Assembly (NCBI RefSeq): GCF_017744115.1
Contig: NZ_JAGHQW010000025.1
Coordinates: forward strand, 28,340 to 92,339
Length of the DNA: 64,000 bases
Direction of reading: 5' to 3'
From: Salinisphaera sp. G21_0
GTDB lineage: Bacteria; Pseudomonadota; Gammaproteobacteria; Pseudomonadales; Endozoicomonadaceae
Shown here: one piece after another, positions 1-8,596 of the stretch
Position numbering within the stretch: position 1 is the stretch's first letter
Layout of the letters: every line of letters begins with the position of its first letter
Program-made: the position numbers and the translations under genes
Notes under the pieces: model-generated
Database searches by the model: none
Told to the model about the DNA's origin: nothing
Seen by the model: the letters and a program-made list of their open reading frames with translations, nothing else

Positions 1-1
1 A

Positions 2-223
2 AAACCTAATCTGTGGTCAGCATATACTTATGCTCATTACTACAGTGACTACTATCAAAACCGCCATCTCCTCAAAGAGCTAATACAGCATGGTGCAATT
101 CGGAGACCTGCCAATAGTTTGAAAGAAAGGCCATCAGATGAGAACCATAGTCATTCCTACCGTTTCGGTGGCCTTGTTGTCCTTGGTGGTGATGACGGTG
201 GATGTGGCGATGGCGGTTGTTAG
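2..223 (+). CDS. C-terminal end of a possible ankyrin-repeat protein (cut by window edge)
   Basis: An open frame enters from the left edge and ends at TAG 221-223, giving the last 73 residues of a protein. The stretch RHLLKELIQHGA looks like the second helix of an ankyrin repeat (LLxxLIxxGA pattern), and the tail ends in a Gly/Asp/Cys-rich run (GGDDGGCGDGGC). No start is available, so the family call rests on one half-repeat. Ankyrin proteins occur elsewhere in this window (60.1-61.9 kb), which makes the call more plausible. It could also be an unrelated frame; the opposite strand here only gives a His-rich frame of low credibility. Confidence 0.45.
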   Translation, partial: KPNLWSAYTYAHYYSDYYQNRHLLKELIQHGAIRRPANSLKERPSDENHSHSYRFGGLVVLGGDDGGCGDGGC

Positions 224-375
224 TTTTTTTGATTCCCTTTTTATTCGATAAAACTGTAATGATACTCATGTCATTTGGAACTGGTGATTTAGACAGTGAG
301 TCATAAATAACTCAGGTGCCAGATCTTTTGCGGAGAGAGACCTGACGCCTGATTTGTGCTTTGATGAAATATAGC

Positions 376-2784
376 TTACAGACTGGTATCCTCTGCGCCC
401 ACTAAATCAGACGACTCCAAGCCTGCATCAGGGTTTGCGGTGGAAAAACGCTGACTTATGGCATCTTTGATCCGGGTAAGCGGGTAGATGGCCAACGCTT
501 TACCCTTTAACCCTTGCCGGTAGCCCTGGTGCCACTGGTACAGGGCATAAAGGGTCACACCACCGGCAATCATTCCCCCGGCCACAATGCCGCCGGTCAG
601 GGCCGCCGGAAAATCAACGGGAACTTCCTCGCTGTTATTATGAAGGGCAGAAGCCGTGCTGTTGATGGTCCCGTTACCGGGCGCAGCAGATAATGACGAC
701 CCATTTTGCCGGGAGGGTATTACGGTTGACGACATGTGTTTAATGGTGGCTGGTATCCGGTCACTGGTGGCTACAGTAGCGATGTCGGCTAATTCGGAGG
801 GCTCAGAGTCGGCTCTGTCGGTTGCGGGGCAACTGGTATTATCGCAGGCAAGATTTACCGTGGTGCTGATACCATCAGCAAAACTGGTTAACTCAGTATT
901 GCAGGCATATGTGTCGGAAAAGTTGCGAGAGTGATCACCAGCTGCTATTCCGGCGTGATACCCTTTGATTTCACCGCCACAGGCTTTGGTATCGCTAACT
1001 CTGCCAAAGTTATCATTGCGACCGGCAGCAACGCCGACCGCCGCACTTCCTGTATAACTGTTCGTGTCTTTTTTCCAGGCGAGTAGTCCACAGTCAACGG
1101 CGGTTGTTCGGTGGACTGTGGTGTTAGCATCGTTAAACGCCACAGCAATTGCAACGGAGCTGTTGTTCGTTTCAGCATCGATTATCGTCTCTCTGGCAGT
1201 TGTGTTATGAATGTTACAACCGTCGGCAACAGCCGCAGCAACAGCCGCATGGCCTCCCGAACCGCCTCCAAAGCTGCTGTGGGACAACTCCAGAGCAGAG
1301 TCTTCGTCCAGGGTATGTTTGATGGTGCTCTTGTGACAATCTGCGGTAACGATACCAACATGGACTGGTGAGATAGAATTAGCCCTTGCCTGCAGGTTGT
1401 TGTCGCAGGTGGTAGTATTCAGCACTGTGCATTGACGGGCATCAGCAACCACCATTGCCAGGCGTCCCTCAACCATGGACTGATAATTTATCTTGTTTTG
1501 ACGGTGGGCCCGCGTACCCTCAATACGGGTATGCTCAGCCCTGCCAGCAACGCCACCGATATTGGCCCCGAAAATCTCCGAAGAGCTGTCAATTTTGTTA
1601 TGAATCAATGTTGAGTTCTTGACGACCACGTCATGATGTTCGTTACCAACCGTTTTCCCTGCGATCAGTCCGATGTTGATATTGGTCTCGGCTTCGGGCA
1701 AACATCTGTTACGCAAGCCACTGCTACAGCCTGAGAGGGATACGTTGCAGTCTTTCACCTGGTTACTGTCTATGGTTGCTCTATCCAGCGCTTGCCCGGC
1801 CAGCATGCCGGCGTCAATCCCACTGCCCTGGATAGTAATGTTGACGTTGTTGATCTGGTTGTCCCTCAGTATGGCGCTGTCGTTCATCTTGCCCGCCAGC
1901 ATCCCCAGCTGTCTGTGTTGTTTTACCCAGGGTTGTTCAGCTGTGACCTTGATCGTTGAATTTTCTACGACGATGTTTTCCTGCCTTGAGAACTCTGACA
2001 TGGTACAGGCAACCAGTGCTGCACTGCCTGTGTCGTTAGCCCCGGGCAGCCCTGCACGGTCAATATGGCCATTAGTAATTGCGAGATTGCGGACTGTTCC
2101 ATTACCTTCCAGGCTGTTAAACAGGCAGCCCTTGAGGTTGCTGATGGCATTGCCGTTACCGTTGTACTCACCGGTGAAGTGCGGGATAGGCGAGTGGTTG
2201 CCAGCATCAATATCAGTGGTCTGTGTGTAGTTACCACTGGCTGGATAACAGGAGTCCTTTCCGACTTTGGCCAGGACTGCGGCTCCATCAACAGGAATCG
2301 GTTCGCCCCTGCAGCCCGGTGTGGCGGTTGAGGCTGCCATGGTGGGTGTTGAACTTGTGTCAGGACTGCTGGCCCGCGTTGTTGGTTGGTTACTGCCAGT
2401 GGCGTTGACTGTGGCCGAACCATGAGTGCTGGCAGGATTGCTGCCCTCTGGAGAAGCACCGCCACAACCCGGCAGGCTGGCCAGCGCCATACAGGCCATG
2501 ACGAATTGATTAATGGTATTCAGATAGCTATTGGACGGTATGGTTTTCTGGACCAGGCGCAAGGCCAGCTCTCTGGGTTGAATATTCAGTTGTATCCATG
2601 GGGTATCCGGCTGATCAGGCCCTTGATGGGGATCAAAGCCCGGATGGATGGATTTAGCTATCGACTTACTGACATTCCAGTAGCGTGACCAGCCAGAACC
2701 CTGCTCCGGCTCGGGGTTGCTATCAGTGCCAGCCGGATCAGACGTTGGCGTCATGGTTATACAGGAAGTAAGTATAGGGGGCAT
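376..2784 (-). CDS. GLUG-type repeat surface protein with C-terminal membrane segment
   Basis: An 802-residue protein of unknown function. The middle (about residues 175-700) is rich in Asn, Thr, Gly and short beta-strand-like repeats such as GNGNAISNLKG, GTVRNLAITNGHI and AGMLAGQAL. These resemble GLUG repeats of bacterial surface proteins and adhesins that fold as a right-handed beta structure. Near residues 93-107 a hydrophobic run ends in LPGC, a lipobox-like motif, but it is about 100 residues from the chosen start, so a later start or a non-functional motif is possible. Residues about 720-745 (AALTGGIVAGGMIAGGVTLYAL) form one likely membrane helix, followed by a basic tail. The gene stands alone on its strand. 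A possible Fur box lies upstream. Function is inferred as cell-surface or envelope; substrate unknown. Confidence 0.65.
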   Translation of the reverse strand: MPPILTSCITMTPTSDPAGTDSNPEPEQGSGWSRYWNVSKSIAKSIHPGFDPHQGPDQPDTPWIQLNIQPRELALRLVQKTIPSNSYLNTINQFVMACMALASLPGCGGASPEGSNPASTHGSATVNATGSNQPTTRASSPDTSSTPTMAASTATPGCRGEPIPVDGAAVLAKVGKDSCYPASGNYTQTTDIDAGNHSPIPHFTGEYNGNGNAISNLKGCLFNSLEGNGTVRNLAITNGHIDRAGLPGANDTGSAALVACTMSEFSRQENIVVENSTIKVTAEQPWVKQHRQLGMLAGKMNDSAILRDNQINNVNITIQGSGIDAGMLAGQALDRATIDSNQVKDCNVSLSGCSSGLRNRCLPEAETNINIGLIAGKTVGNEHHDVVVKNSTLIHNKIDSSSEIFGANIGGVAGRAEHTRIEGTRAHRQNKINYQSMVEGRLAMVVADARQCTVLNTTTCDNNLQARANSISPVHVGIVTADCHKSTIKHTLDEDSALELSHSSFGGGSGGHAAVAAAVADGCNIHNTTARETIIDAETNNSSVAIAVAFNDANTTVHRTTAVDCGLLAWKKDTNSYTGSAAVGVAAGRNDNFGRVSDTKACGGEIKGYHAGIAAGDHSRNFSDTYACNTELTSFADGISTTVNLACDNTSCPATDRADSEPSELADIATVATSDRIPATIKHMSSTVIPSRQNGSSLSAAPGNGTINSTASALHNNSEEVPVDFPAALTGGIVAGGMIAGGVTLYALYQWHQGYRQGLKGKALAIYPLTRIKDAISQRFSTANPDAGLESSDLVGAEDTSL

Positions 2785-2825
2785 TGCAGGTATTCCCTGT
2801 TGACAAGATTCGGATTACAAATGTA

Positions 2826-2844
2826 GATAAAAATGAGAATGATT
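2826..2844. promoter_or_regulatory. Possible Fur box upstream of the GLUG-protein gene
   Basis: The 19-bp stretch GATAAAAATGAGAATGATT matches the classical Fur consensus at 12 of 19 positions and lies about 40 bp upstream of the minus-strand start at 2784. The region is AT-rich, so the match may be chance. Confidence 0.3.
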
Positions 2845-3033
2845 GATTTTTATTTTTGCAGTTCCGGGATTGTTGATAGTTCTTGCTGCCGATCCCCCGG
2901 AACTGCTAAAGAGCTGAAACGGGAAATCAGTGAAACAATTTCGTTCTTTGGCGGCAGGAGGCATGAAAGCTGTTGAAGAACTAGTTCACGGTTTCAATGC
3001 AATTGATGGATTTATTTATTAACCTCCAAACTC

Positions 3034-3061
3034 CGTTCGTCTTGAGCGGAGTCGAAAGGCG
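3034..3061. repeat. Dispersed intergenic repeat, copy 1
   Basis: The sequence GTTCGTCTTGAGCGGAGTCG followed by AAAGGCG is a member of the short intergenic family usually seen as 'GTCCTGAGC..GTCGAAGG' in bacterial genomes. Related copies are at 3099-3131 and 18905-18930. Confidence 0.6.
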
Positions 3062-3098
3062 TAAACTCCATGCACTGAATACTGTGCCAATCACCGTG

Positions 3099-3131
3099 CA
3101 TCCTGAGCGGAGCCGAAGGACGCTCAGGATG
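3099..3131. repeat. Dispersed repeat, copy 2, forming a perfect hairpin
   Basis: CATCCTGAGCG (3099-3109) and CGCTCAGGATG (3121-3131) are perfect reverse complements around an 11-base loop containing GAGCCGAAGGA. It is a REP-like palindrome. No T-run follows on either strand, so it is not a standard terminator. Confidence 0.65.
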
Positions 3132-3191
3132 AACGGGGATAATAGACATCAAACTCATTGAAATGATGTATTAATGTACTATTAAGACGGT

Positions 3192-4646
3192 TTATTGTTT
3201 TAACAGATATTTGTTGGAAACCACTTTAAAAGAGATTCTTTCCTCCGGGTCGTTGCCGTCGAATACATAGACCAGACCTTCTCGTTTTTTCTGATTGTTT
3301 ATCTTTGATTTTCCGTCAGCATCCACCAATACCTCATCAACAGTTGCAGCCAGCTCCTTGCTATTGGAAACAACAGGGCAGGTGGGTAAACCTATTTCCT
3401 GGCATATTTTTTCCATTTCATCCTTTTTTATATATGACTGTTTGTCAATATCATAGATATTAAACACAAAAAGCTGGTGTTCCTTGAGTTCGTATGGATT
3501 AGCTTCTATTTTGGGACCAACGACTTCAGCCTGTATCGCTATATTTTTTCCCAGGCTCCTGAGTTTTGATTCAATGTCATTCTTACTTGCTACCTTACCT
3601 AGTGGGTGATCTCTATCTGTTTTCAGTTCGTAGTTCTTTGAGCAAATACCGAAATCGTTATTTCTCAAATAAAATGTTGAACTTGTTCCGTTCAGTTTCT
3701 CTGAGACATAGAAATTTTTATCTTTGAGGGAATGAAAAACAGATGGCAGGTTTTGTATTCTTTTTTCATCGGTCTTTGGAATAAAAAAGGGAAAGTAACC
3801 TTTGATAAAGTCACGGTCCGATAAGCTTCCCGGCCGTTCATATTTTTTAATATTGAGATTTGCGGTTACATCATCCCCCAGATTAACAGTTACATCATTT
3901 CCTAATGTTGAAAGCGGCAGCACCAGGCCTTGTGACAGCTGACCAAGGAATTTCATGGTTTTCAGGCGAAAACCTTTACTGCCATCAGGCAAGGCTATAT
4001 GGGAGGTTTTCTTGAGAAACTCGAACTCCTCCCTGTCCGGCAAGACGCTATCAATTTCGCAAAAAATAACCGGTTGGCCCGGTTTAAATTCTGATTTCTC
4101 AACAACTACTTTCCAGCCATCGACCGTAGCAACTTCAATCTTATCGGCATTTTTAATAGGCTGTATGTCTGAAATGGTTCTAATGGTTGCTAACTGTCTT
4201 TCTTTATCAGGGATGCCCGTATTGGCCGATAGCTGGGGAGCGTCAGACTGACTTGCCGCAATCGATCGATCAATAATAGACGTTGACTCTTTTGGAATGT
4301 CTGGTGCAAAACCCGGGGGCTCCGTGTTGACCGGTGGTAATTGTGGTAAAAATTCACCTTTCTGACCAGAATCAGCTACGGTCTTACCGGAAAAAGTCGA
4401 ATTGTTTGCAGAAGCACTGCTATCAATATTCGATTGCACGGAATCACTGCCGGGAACAGCAAAGTTTGCAGCACCTCTGGTGAGGCTATCGGAGGGCAAG
4501 GACACTGGATAATACTCCTGATAATTAATTGATCGGGTTTTCTGACATAAATTGACCATTTGTTTTAATAAAAGTTTCCTTTCCATGTCGTGGGGATCAA
4601 TTTCCGAAAGCCTTCTGGTTAATTTGTAACGCCGGTGCTTTGCCAC
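3192..4646 (-). CDS. RNA ligase, DRB0094 (Deinococcus Rnl / Rnl5) type
   Basis: An ATP-dependent RNA ligase candidate of 484 residues, a covalent nucleotidyltransferase that would seal RNA nicks. Residues about 150-265 (LATIRTISDIQPIKNADKI, VIFCEIDSVLP, LSQGLVLPL) match the N-terminal OB-like domain typical of the Deinococcus DRB0094 family. The nucleotidyltransferase domain follows: motif I KLNG with Lys317 as the AMP-accepting lysine, motif III around AEVVGP (Glu374), motif IV EGLVY (Glu456), and motif V FKVVSNKY (Lys474). The first 145 residues are low-complexity and probably not part of the fold. Residues are counted from a GTG at 4646, which overlaps the upstream gene; an ATG at 4586, 10 bp after that gene's stop, is an equally good start. 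It probably shares a transcript with the DUF3080 gene. Confidence 0.8.
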   Translation of the reverse strand: MAKHRRYKLTRRLSEIDPHDMERKLLLKQMVNLCQKTRSINYQEYYPVSLPSDSLTRGAANFAVPGSDSVQSNIDSSASANNSTFSGKTVADSGQKGEFLPQLPPVNTEPPGFAPDIPKESTSIIDRSIAASQSDAPQLSANTGIPDKERQLATIRTISDIQPIKNADKIEVATVDGWKVVVEKSEFKPGQPVIFCEIDSVLPDREEFEFLKKTSHIALPDGSKGFRLKTMKFLGQLSQGLVLPLSTLGNDVTVNLGDDVTANLNIKKYERPGSLSDRDFIKGYFPFFIPKTDEKRIQNLPSVFHSLKDKNFYVSEKLNGTSSTFYLRNNDFGICSKNYELKTDRDHPLGKVASKNDIESKLRSLGKNIAIQAEVVGPKIEANPYELKEHQLFVFNIYDIDKQSYIKKDEMEKICQEIGLPTCPVVSNSKELAATVDEVLVDADGKSKINNQKKREGLVYVFDGNDPEERISFKVVSNKYLLKQ

Positions 4647-5727
4647 ATTGATCCAGAAATTCTGCCCAGATGTTGGTATGGTGCTTAATGCTCTGTTCCA
4701 GCTGATACCAGGGGCTGTGAATGTTTGACGCTTGCGTGATCAGGCTGAGATAGCGTTGAATGTCATCCCGGGGTGCAGCTGGCAAGAGGGAGAGCAGACG
4801 CTTGAAGTCATTCCGGATAATGATTCCTTCCTGGTCAACCCTGGCAAGATAGGGCTGAATCTTTTCCCGATAAAACAGTCTAAAGACATTGTGTAGCCTT
4901 TCTGCTTCCGCCGGGTCAGCAGCAGGGCAAACAGGCCCTTTTTCCAGACGAAGCAGCAGTATATTGGCAGCATGGTTTAGCGTCTGACTTAACAGGGTGG
5001 CTGAGTAAATGAGTTCTCCCAGGTACCGGTTGGCGGCAACCTGTTGCAAGTGACGCTCCAGATCAGTGGAGGTATAGGGGGGCTCAAGTAATTGATCGGG
5101 CAGTAATCGGGTGAGGTAGTTAAGTGCTTCGCGGGTTCCCTGAAAATTCGCCTGATCGTCAATGGCGAGCAACCTGCCCTGACTGTGCAACTGTTTGCTG
5201 AATTCGGTATTGGCAAATACCAGATTCCACTCAATGGCTGGAAACGTTGCCTGTTTTTCGCTGAGTATCTCTTGAAGTTTGGCAATGACTTCCCGGTTTT
5301 CATCGGTTTGTCGTAAAGAGCCGATGCATTGGGGAATCAATGATAACAGGGTTTTCTCATAGAAATAGTGTTGCGAGGGGAGCATCTGTTTGCCCAGGCT
5401 GCTGTTTCTGTAGGCCACAGCCTGACTGAGGGCAGGGCATTTGAGCAAATCCAGTGCTTCCAGTGCTTTTATACGGAGATCTGGTGCCGGGTAAGCGCGT
5501 TGTCTTAACGGGGGCAGTGTGGGTATGGCGATCTCTGGTTCAGGGATATCGATACCGGTAACCCGGCTGAGTCGATGGGTGTATTCCTCAAGAAAATACT
5601 CAGGCGAGGTGTGGTCTGAGCATCCGGATAGCATCAGGGCAAAGACAAATAACAGGGTTGGAAACCGGTCTACCGTTATCTTGATCACTGGACCCTCAGG
5701 CAGGGATGCTGTTTTTGAGGCTTTCAT
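4597..5727 (-). CDS. DUF3080 family lipoprotein
   Basis: A 376-residue predicted lipoprotein of unknown function. A hydrophobic segment LLFVFALMLSGC at about residues 25-36 ends in a lipobox (LSGC), preceded by Lys and Arg, so the mature protein should be anchored by a lipidated Cys36. The mature N-terminus (LEEYTHRLSRV, then RIKALEALDLLKCPALSQAVAYRNSSLGK) matches what I know of the gammaproteobacterial DUF3080 family, including the conserved 'RNSSLG' region. The start shown gives a rather long n-region; a later start is possible. The gene lies divergent from pdxB and just upstream of the RNA ligase gene. Confidence 0.75.
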   Translation of the reverse strand: MKASKTASLPEGPVIKITVDRFPTLLFVFALMLSGCSDHTSPEYFLEEYTHRLSRVTGIDIPEPEIAIPTLPPLRQRAYPAPDLRIKALEALDLLKCPALSQAVAYRNSSLGKQMLPSQHYFYEKTLLSLIPQCIGSLRQTDENREVIAKLQEILSEKQATFPAIEWNLVFANTEFSKQLHSQGRLLAIDDQANFQGTREALNYLTRLLPDQLLEPPYTSTDLERHLQQVAANRYLGELIYSATLLSQTLNHAANILLLRLEKGPVCPAADPAEAERLHNVFRLFYREKIQPYLARVDQEGIIIRNDFKRLLSLLPAAPRDDIQRYLSLITQASNIHSPWYQLEQSIKHHTNIWAEFLDQCGKAPALQINQKAFGN

Positions 5728-5817
5728 GTTGGTATAACATAGCCAGTTTATTATTTTTAGCTTTTTTTAAGGTTCAGCGCTGGCTGTTAATGACAACAAT
5801 TTTATGAAACATCGTGT

Positions 5818-6978
5818 ATGAAAATAGTGGCTGATGAAAATATTCCCTTGCTGATGGAGTGCTTTGGGGCGATGGGGGAGGTGGTTGCTCTGCCTGGCCG
5901 GAACATTTCACCGGAGGATGTGCAGGATGCGGATGCTTTGCTGGTACGGTCGGTGACTAAAGTAAGTCGGCAACTGGTGGAAAACAGTTCACTGAAGTTC
6001 GTCGGCACTGCCACAGCAGGTTTTGATCATATCGATCGGGAGTATCTGGTCAGTCGGGGAATTGCTTTCAGTCATGCGCCGGGTTGCAATGCCACGGCAG
6101 TGGTTGAATACGTTCTGGCTGCTTTGGATATTCTGGCAGAGCGTGACGGTTTTGAACTGCATGATCGAACAGTCGGTATTATTGGCAAGGGGCAGGTGGG
6201 TGGTCGTCTGTATCAGACGATGGAGCGGCTTGGGGTAGAAGTGTGTGCCTGCGACCCATGGCTGGCATTGGCAGAAGGCAACAGTGGTCGTTATGTCAGT
6301 GTTGATAAACTGATTGCATGTTCGGATGTCATTTGTCTGCATACCCCACTGATAATGGATGGCCCTTATCCAACCCATTATCTGATCGGTGAGCAGCAGC
6401 TTAAGGCAATGAAGCCGGGAACGGTGTTAATTAACGCAGGGCGGGGGCCTGTGATTGATAATGTCGCTTTAAAGCAGTGTCTGGGCGAGCGTGAGGATCT
6501 GACAGTTGTGCTGGATGTCTGGGAGCATGAACCCGATGCCGACCCGGAGCTGATGGCTCGGGTCGATATTGCTACCCCACATATTGCCGGATACAGCCTG
6601 GATGGAAAGATTCGCGGTACGGAAATGATTTACAAGGCACTGTGCCAGCACTTTGGGCTTCCTGCCAGGGTTCGTCTGCCTGCGATTACGCCATTGCCGG
6701 TACTGAAACAGATGAAGTTCAGTGAGGGAATGACCTTTTCAACCACCTGTTCCAGGGCGATCCGTTCTGTTTACGACATTCGTCGTGATGATGCGGCGAT
6801 GCGCAAAGGGCTGATAAGGGCTGAGGAGTCTCAACGCAAGCTGACGTTTGATTTGCTGCGAAAGGATTACCCGGAACGTCGGGAGTTCAGTACACTGCGA
6901 GTGGAGTTGAAAGACTGTGCACCAGAATTAGTGCATATCTTTCAGGCATTGCAGTTCAAGATTGGTGATGAACTCTGA
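5818..6978 (+). CDS. pdxB: 4-phosphoerythronate dehydrogenase
   Basis: PdxB oxidises 4-phospho-D-erythronate, the second step of the deoxyxylulose-5-phosphate-dependent pyridoxal phosphate pathway, in the cytoplasm. The 386-residue length fits the family (about 380). The D-2-hydroxyacid dehydrogenase fold is visible: N-terminal MKIVADENIPL, NAD-binding GIIGKGQVGGRL near residue 122, INAGRGPVID with the catalytic Arg region near 207, LDVWEHEP near 232, and TPHIAGYSLDGK with the catalytic His. The C-terminal domain specific to PdxB is present. It is convergent with yacL, 32 bp away, and divergent from the DUF3080 gene. Confidence 0.96.
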   Translation: MKIVADENIPLLMECFGAMGEVVALPGRNISPEDVQDADALLVRSVTKVSRQLVENSSLKFVGTATAGFDHIDREYLVSRGIAFSHAPGCNATAVVEYVLAALDILAERDGFELHDRTVGIIGKGQVGGRLYQTMERLGVEVCACDPWLALAEGNSGRYVSVDKLIACSDVICLHTPLIMDGPYPTHYLIGEQQLKAMKPGTVLINAGRGPVIDNVALKQCLGEREDLTVVLDVWEHEPDADPELMARVDIATPHIAGYSLDGKIRGTEMIYKALCQHFGLPARVRLPAITPLPVLKQMKFSEGMTFSTTCSRAIRSVYDIRRDDAAMRKGLIRAEESQRKLTFDLLRKDYPERREFSTLRVELKDCAPELVHIFQALQFKIGDEL

Positions 6979-7010
6979 ATGGAGTTCATTCTGCCCTACT
7001 GACTTCAGCA

Positions 7011-7376
7011 CTAAATATTCAGAAAGTCCTGCCAGCAAACCAGAAGGGTTTTAAAATCATCCAGCCCACAGTGGCTGATGGATTCATGGTCGTAATAGTC
7101 CAGGTCTTCCATCTCTTCACAGTCCATTTCGGTATCCAGCAGGGCGGCCCGAACTTCGGCGTGATCCCGGGTCAGATGAAGGCGATAGTCTGTGCCATCA
7201 TCAAAATATTCCCAGCGCTGTCCTTTCTCCAGACTTTCAACCACCAGTAACAGGTGCTCCAGCTGTTGCCTGTTACTGCCCAGCTCATCGGTCAGCCAGA
7301 TGCCCATTGCTTCATGGTCCATGGAGAACTGAGCTTCGGGACGACCGGAAAAGTTGTGCTGGAAATGATAGTCCAT
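7011..7376 (-). CDS. yacL: YacL (UPF0231) family protein
   Basis: A 121-residue acidic cytoplasmic protein of the UPF0231/YacL family, whose function is unknown. The start MDYHFQHNFSGRPEAQFSMDHE and the motif YYDHESISHCGLDDF match E. coli YacL (MDYEF..., YYDEESLSLCGVEDF) along the whole length. It is a single gene, convergent with pdxB. Confidence 0.9.
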   Translation of the reverse strand: MDYHFQHNFSGRPEAQFSMDHEAMGIWLTDELGSNRQQLEHLLLVVESLEKGQRWEYFDDGTDYRLHLTRDHAEVRAALLDTEMDCEEMEDLDYYDHESISHCGLDDFKTLLVCWQDFLNI

Positions 7377-7509
7377 AGTTGTGTGATATCAGAGAAACCA
7401 ATAAAAACGGGAAAGCTATTTTAGAAGGCTGCTCAGGTTTGCCAATAAGTAGTTCAATCAAAATTAATCAATATACTCTATATTTGTGACAAGTTTTCAT
7501 AATGACTTG

Positions 7510-8199
7510 CTATTGCTGCCCGGGCCTGGTCGGAAGCCTCAGGTTTCGGGTGATATCCGCCCTGGCATCCTGAAGAGCAAAAACAACCATCCCCTGGTTG
7601 CTGTGATATTTCTCCCATGTATCCGCCATCTGTTTTGCTGCTTCAGTATTGCCGAGCAGTACGTGGTATGTGATTCCAGCTTCAATCAACTCGATCAGAT
7701 CCCGTGGGGAAATCGCCTGCAATTTACTACCTTCCCCGAATTCCCCGTCCAGAGAGAGATGGGCTTCTACTTCGGCCAAATTTAATATCACCTCTTCTGT
7801 AAACCAGTTCACCGCATCGGGTGCCAGATGCTGCAAGGCTCTGGCAAAAGCGACCGGATACCGGTCTTCGCCATTAATGTGCTGCTGATACCATTGCGGC
7901 ATCCTGTTAATGAATATTTTCTGTTTTTTGCAGGCAGTCCTAAGCTTCATGCGTACATCGCCACACACCCTGTCAAAGTCTTCGAGCACTCTTCTGCATG
8001 GCTTGGTGGGGGTAGTCTTAACTTTCCTGTCGCTTATGTTCTTTACGGAAGAATCAGAGTGATAGCCCTCATCTTCAGACACCTGACTCGTGTAACGAAC
8101 GAATTCAGTCGGCTTTGGAGACTCCCGCTCTTTATCAACACTATTATCACCTTGGTGCACTAATGGTTTTGGGCCAATGCCCGGGGCCGAATTGGCCAT
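7510..8199 (-). CDS. Hypothetical protein, disordered N-terminus and helical C-terminus
   Basis: I do not recognise this 229-residue protein. Residues 1-70 are polar and probably disordered (Ser, Lys, Pro, Glu-rich, including SEDEGYHSDSS). Residues about 70-215 look alpha-helical, with MPQWYQQHINGEDRYPVAFARALQHL and DLIELIEAGITYHVLLGNTEAAKQMADTW. There is no signal peptide or membrane segment. It lies alone between yacL and the nitrate assimilation operon. A disordered head with a helical body is common in secreted or accessory proteins of this kind of genome, but nothing in the sequence proves a function. Confidence 0.55.
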   Translation of the reverse strand: MANSAPGIGPKPLVHQGDNSVDKERESPKPTEFVRYTSQVSEDEGYHSDSSVKNISDRKVKTTPTKPCRRVLEDFDRVCGDVRMKLRTACKKQKIFINRMPQWYQQHINGEDRYPVAFARALQHLAPDAVNWFTEEVILNLAEVEAHLSLDGEFGEGSKLQAISPRDLIELIEAGITYHVLLGNTEAAKQMADTWEKYHSNQGMVVFALQDARADITRNLRLPTRPGQQ

Positions 8200-8596
8200 A
8201 TCAACACTCCCTGTATTTTTTCACAGCAAGCTTGCACAACACCGTATCAATCAGGTTTTGATCGACCTGAATTCCCTGAAACTTTAAAAGCCTGCCGGAC
8301 AGATTCCTATGGGCCAGGTCAACTGGCAAGCGGGTGTGAGTTCTGAAGAGTTCTTTTGCAGTAATGCCTCAAACCGGTGTGATGCACCAGAATTATTCCC
8401 TGAATGTCGTTCACCTGCGTTTTTGGTCTTATTTTGGTGCATGGATTATCGATGACCGGAAACCTGAGAGCATTTTGCCACCGGCAACAGGCTACCGGTC
8501 CGGCAAATCCTGTTGTGACAACGCTTTGCGTGTTTTGGCATATCCCCTGCATGTGGGGAGGAAGAATTTGGTTCATCAAAAGGGGAATTAGCCGAA
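8200..8596. other. Regulatory region upstream of the nitrate assimilation operon
   Basis: This 397-bp gap carries no convincing gene; short open frames on both strands have no Shine-Dalgarno or family signal. It carries a sigma-54 promoter at 8536-8551 and two inverted NtrC-like half sites, TGCACCA at 8383-8389 and TGGTGCA at 8435-8441, about 95-165 bp upstream of the promoter, where an enhancer would be expected. Confidence 0.6.
8536..8551 (+). promoter_or_regulatory. Sigma-54 (RpoN) promoter for nirB-nirD-nasC-nasA
   Basis: TGGCATATCCCCTGCA matches the -24/-12 consensus TGGCAC-N5-TTGCA, with the invariant GG and GC exactly 10 bases apart (8537-8538 and 8549-8550). It would start transcription near 8562, giving a leader of about 35 bases before nirB. 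Nitrogen-regulated sigma-54 control fits an assimilatory nitrate operon. Confidence 0.7.

Larger units (their letters stand above)
2785..3191. other. Intergenic region with hairpins and dispersed repeats
   Basis: This 407-bp gap separates two minus-strand genes. It holds the promoter side of the GLUG-protein gene, a perfect 11-bp inverted repeat (2858-2868 with 2896-2906, starting GCAGTTCC), and two copies of a dispersed 'TGAGCGGAG(T/C)CGAA' element (3034-3061 and 3099-3131). A 30-codon frame at 2930-3022 (GTG start) is not convincing as a gene. Confidence 0.6.

Noticed and set aside
72..269. His-rich 65-residue frame on the minus strand
   Set aside because: It is antisense to the better supported plus-strand frame 2-223, has no ribosome site, and its His run comes from codons opposite a Gly/Asp-rich stretch.
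1965..2465. Long frames on both strands inside the GLUG-protein gene
   Set aside because: They are shadows of the 376-2784 gene, which has the repeat pattern and membrane segment.
2858..2906. Perfect 11-bp inverted repeat as a terminator
   Set aside because: No T-run follows on either strand, the loop is long, and it is upstream of the adjacent gene rather than downstream.
2930..3022. A 30-codon frame from GTG with a GGCAGGAGGC motif before an internal ATG
   Set aside because: Too short, no family match, and it sits among repeats. It might be a gene remnant but cannot be supported.
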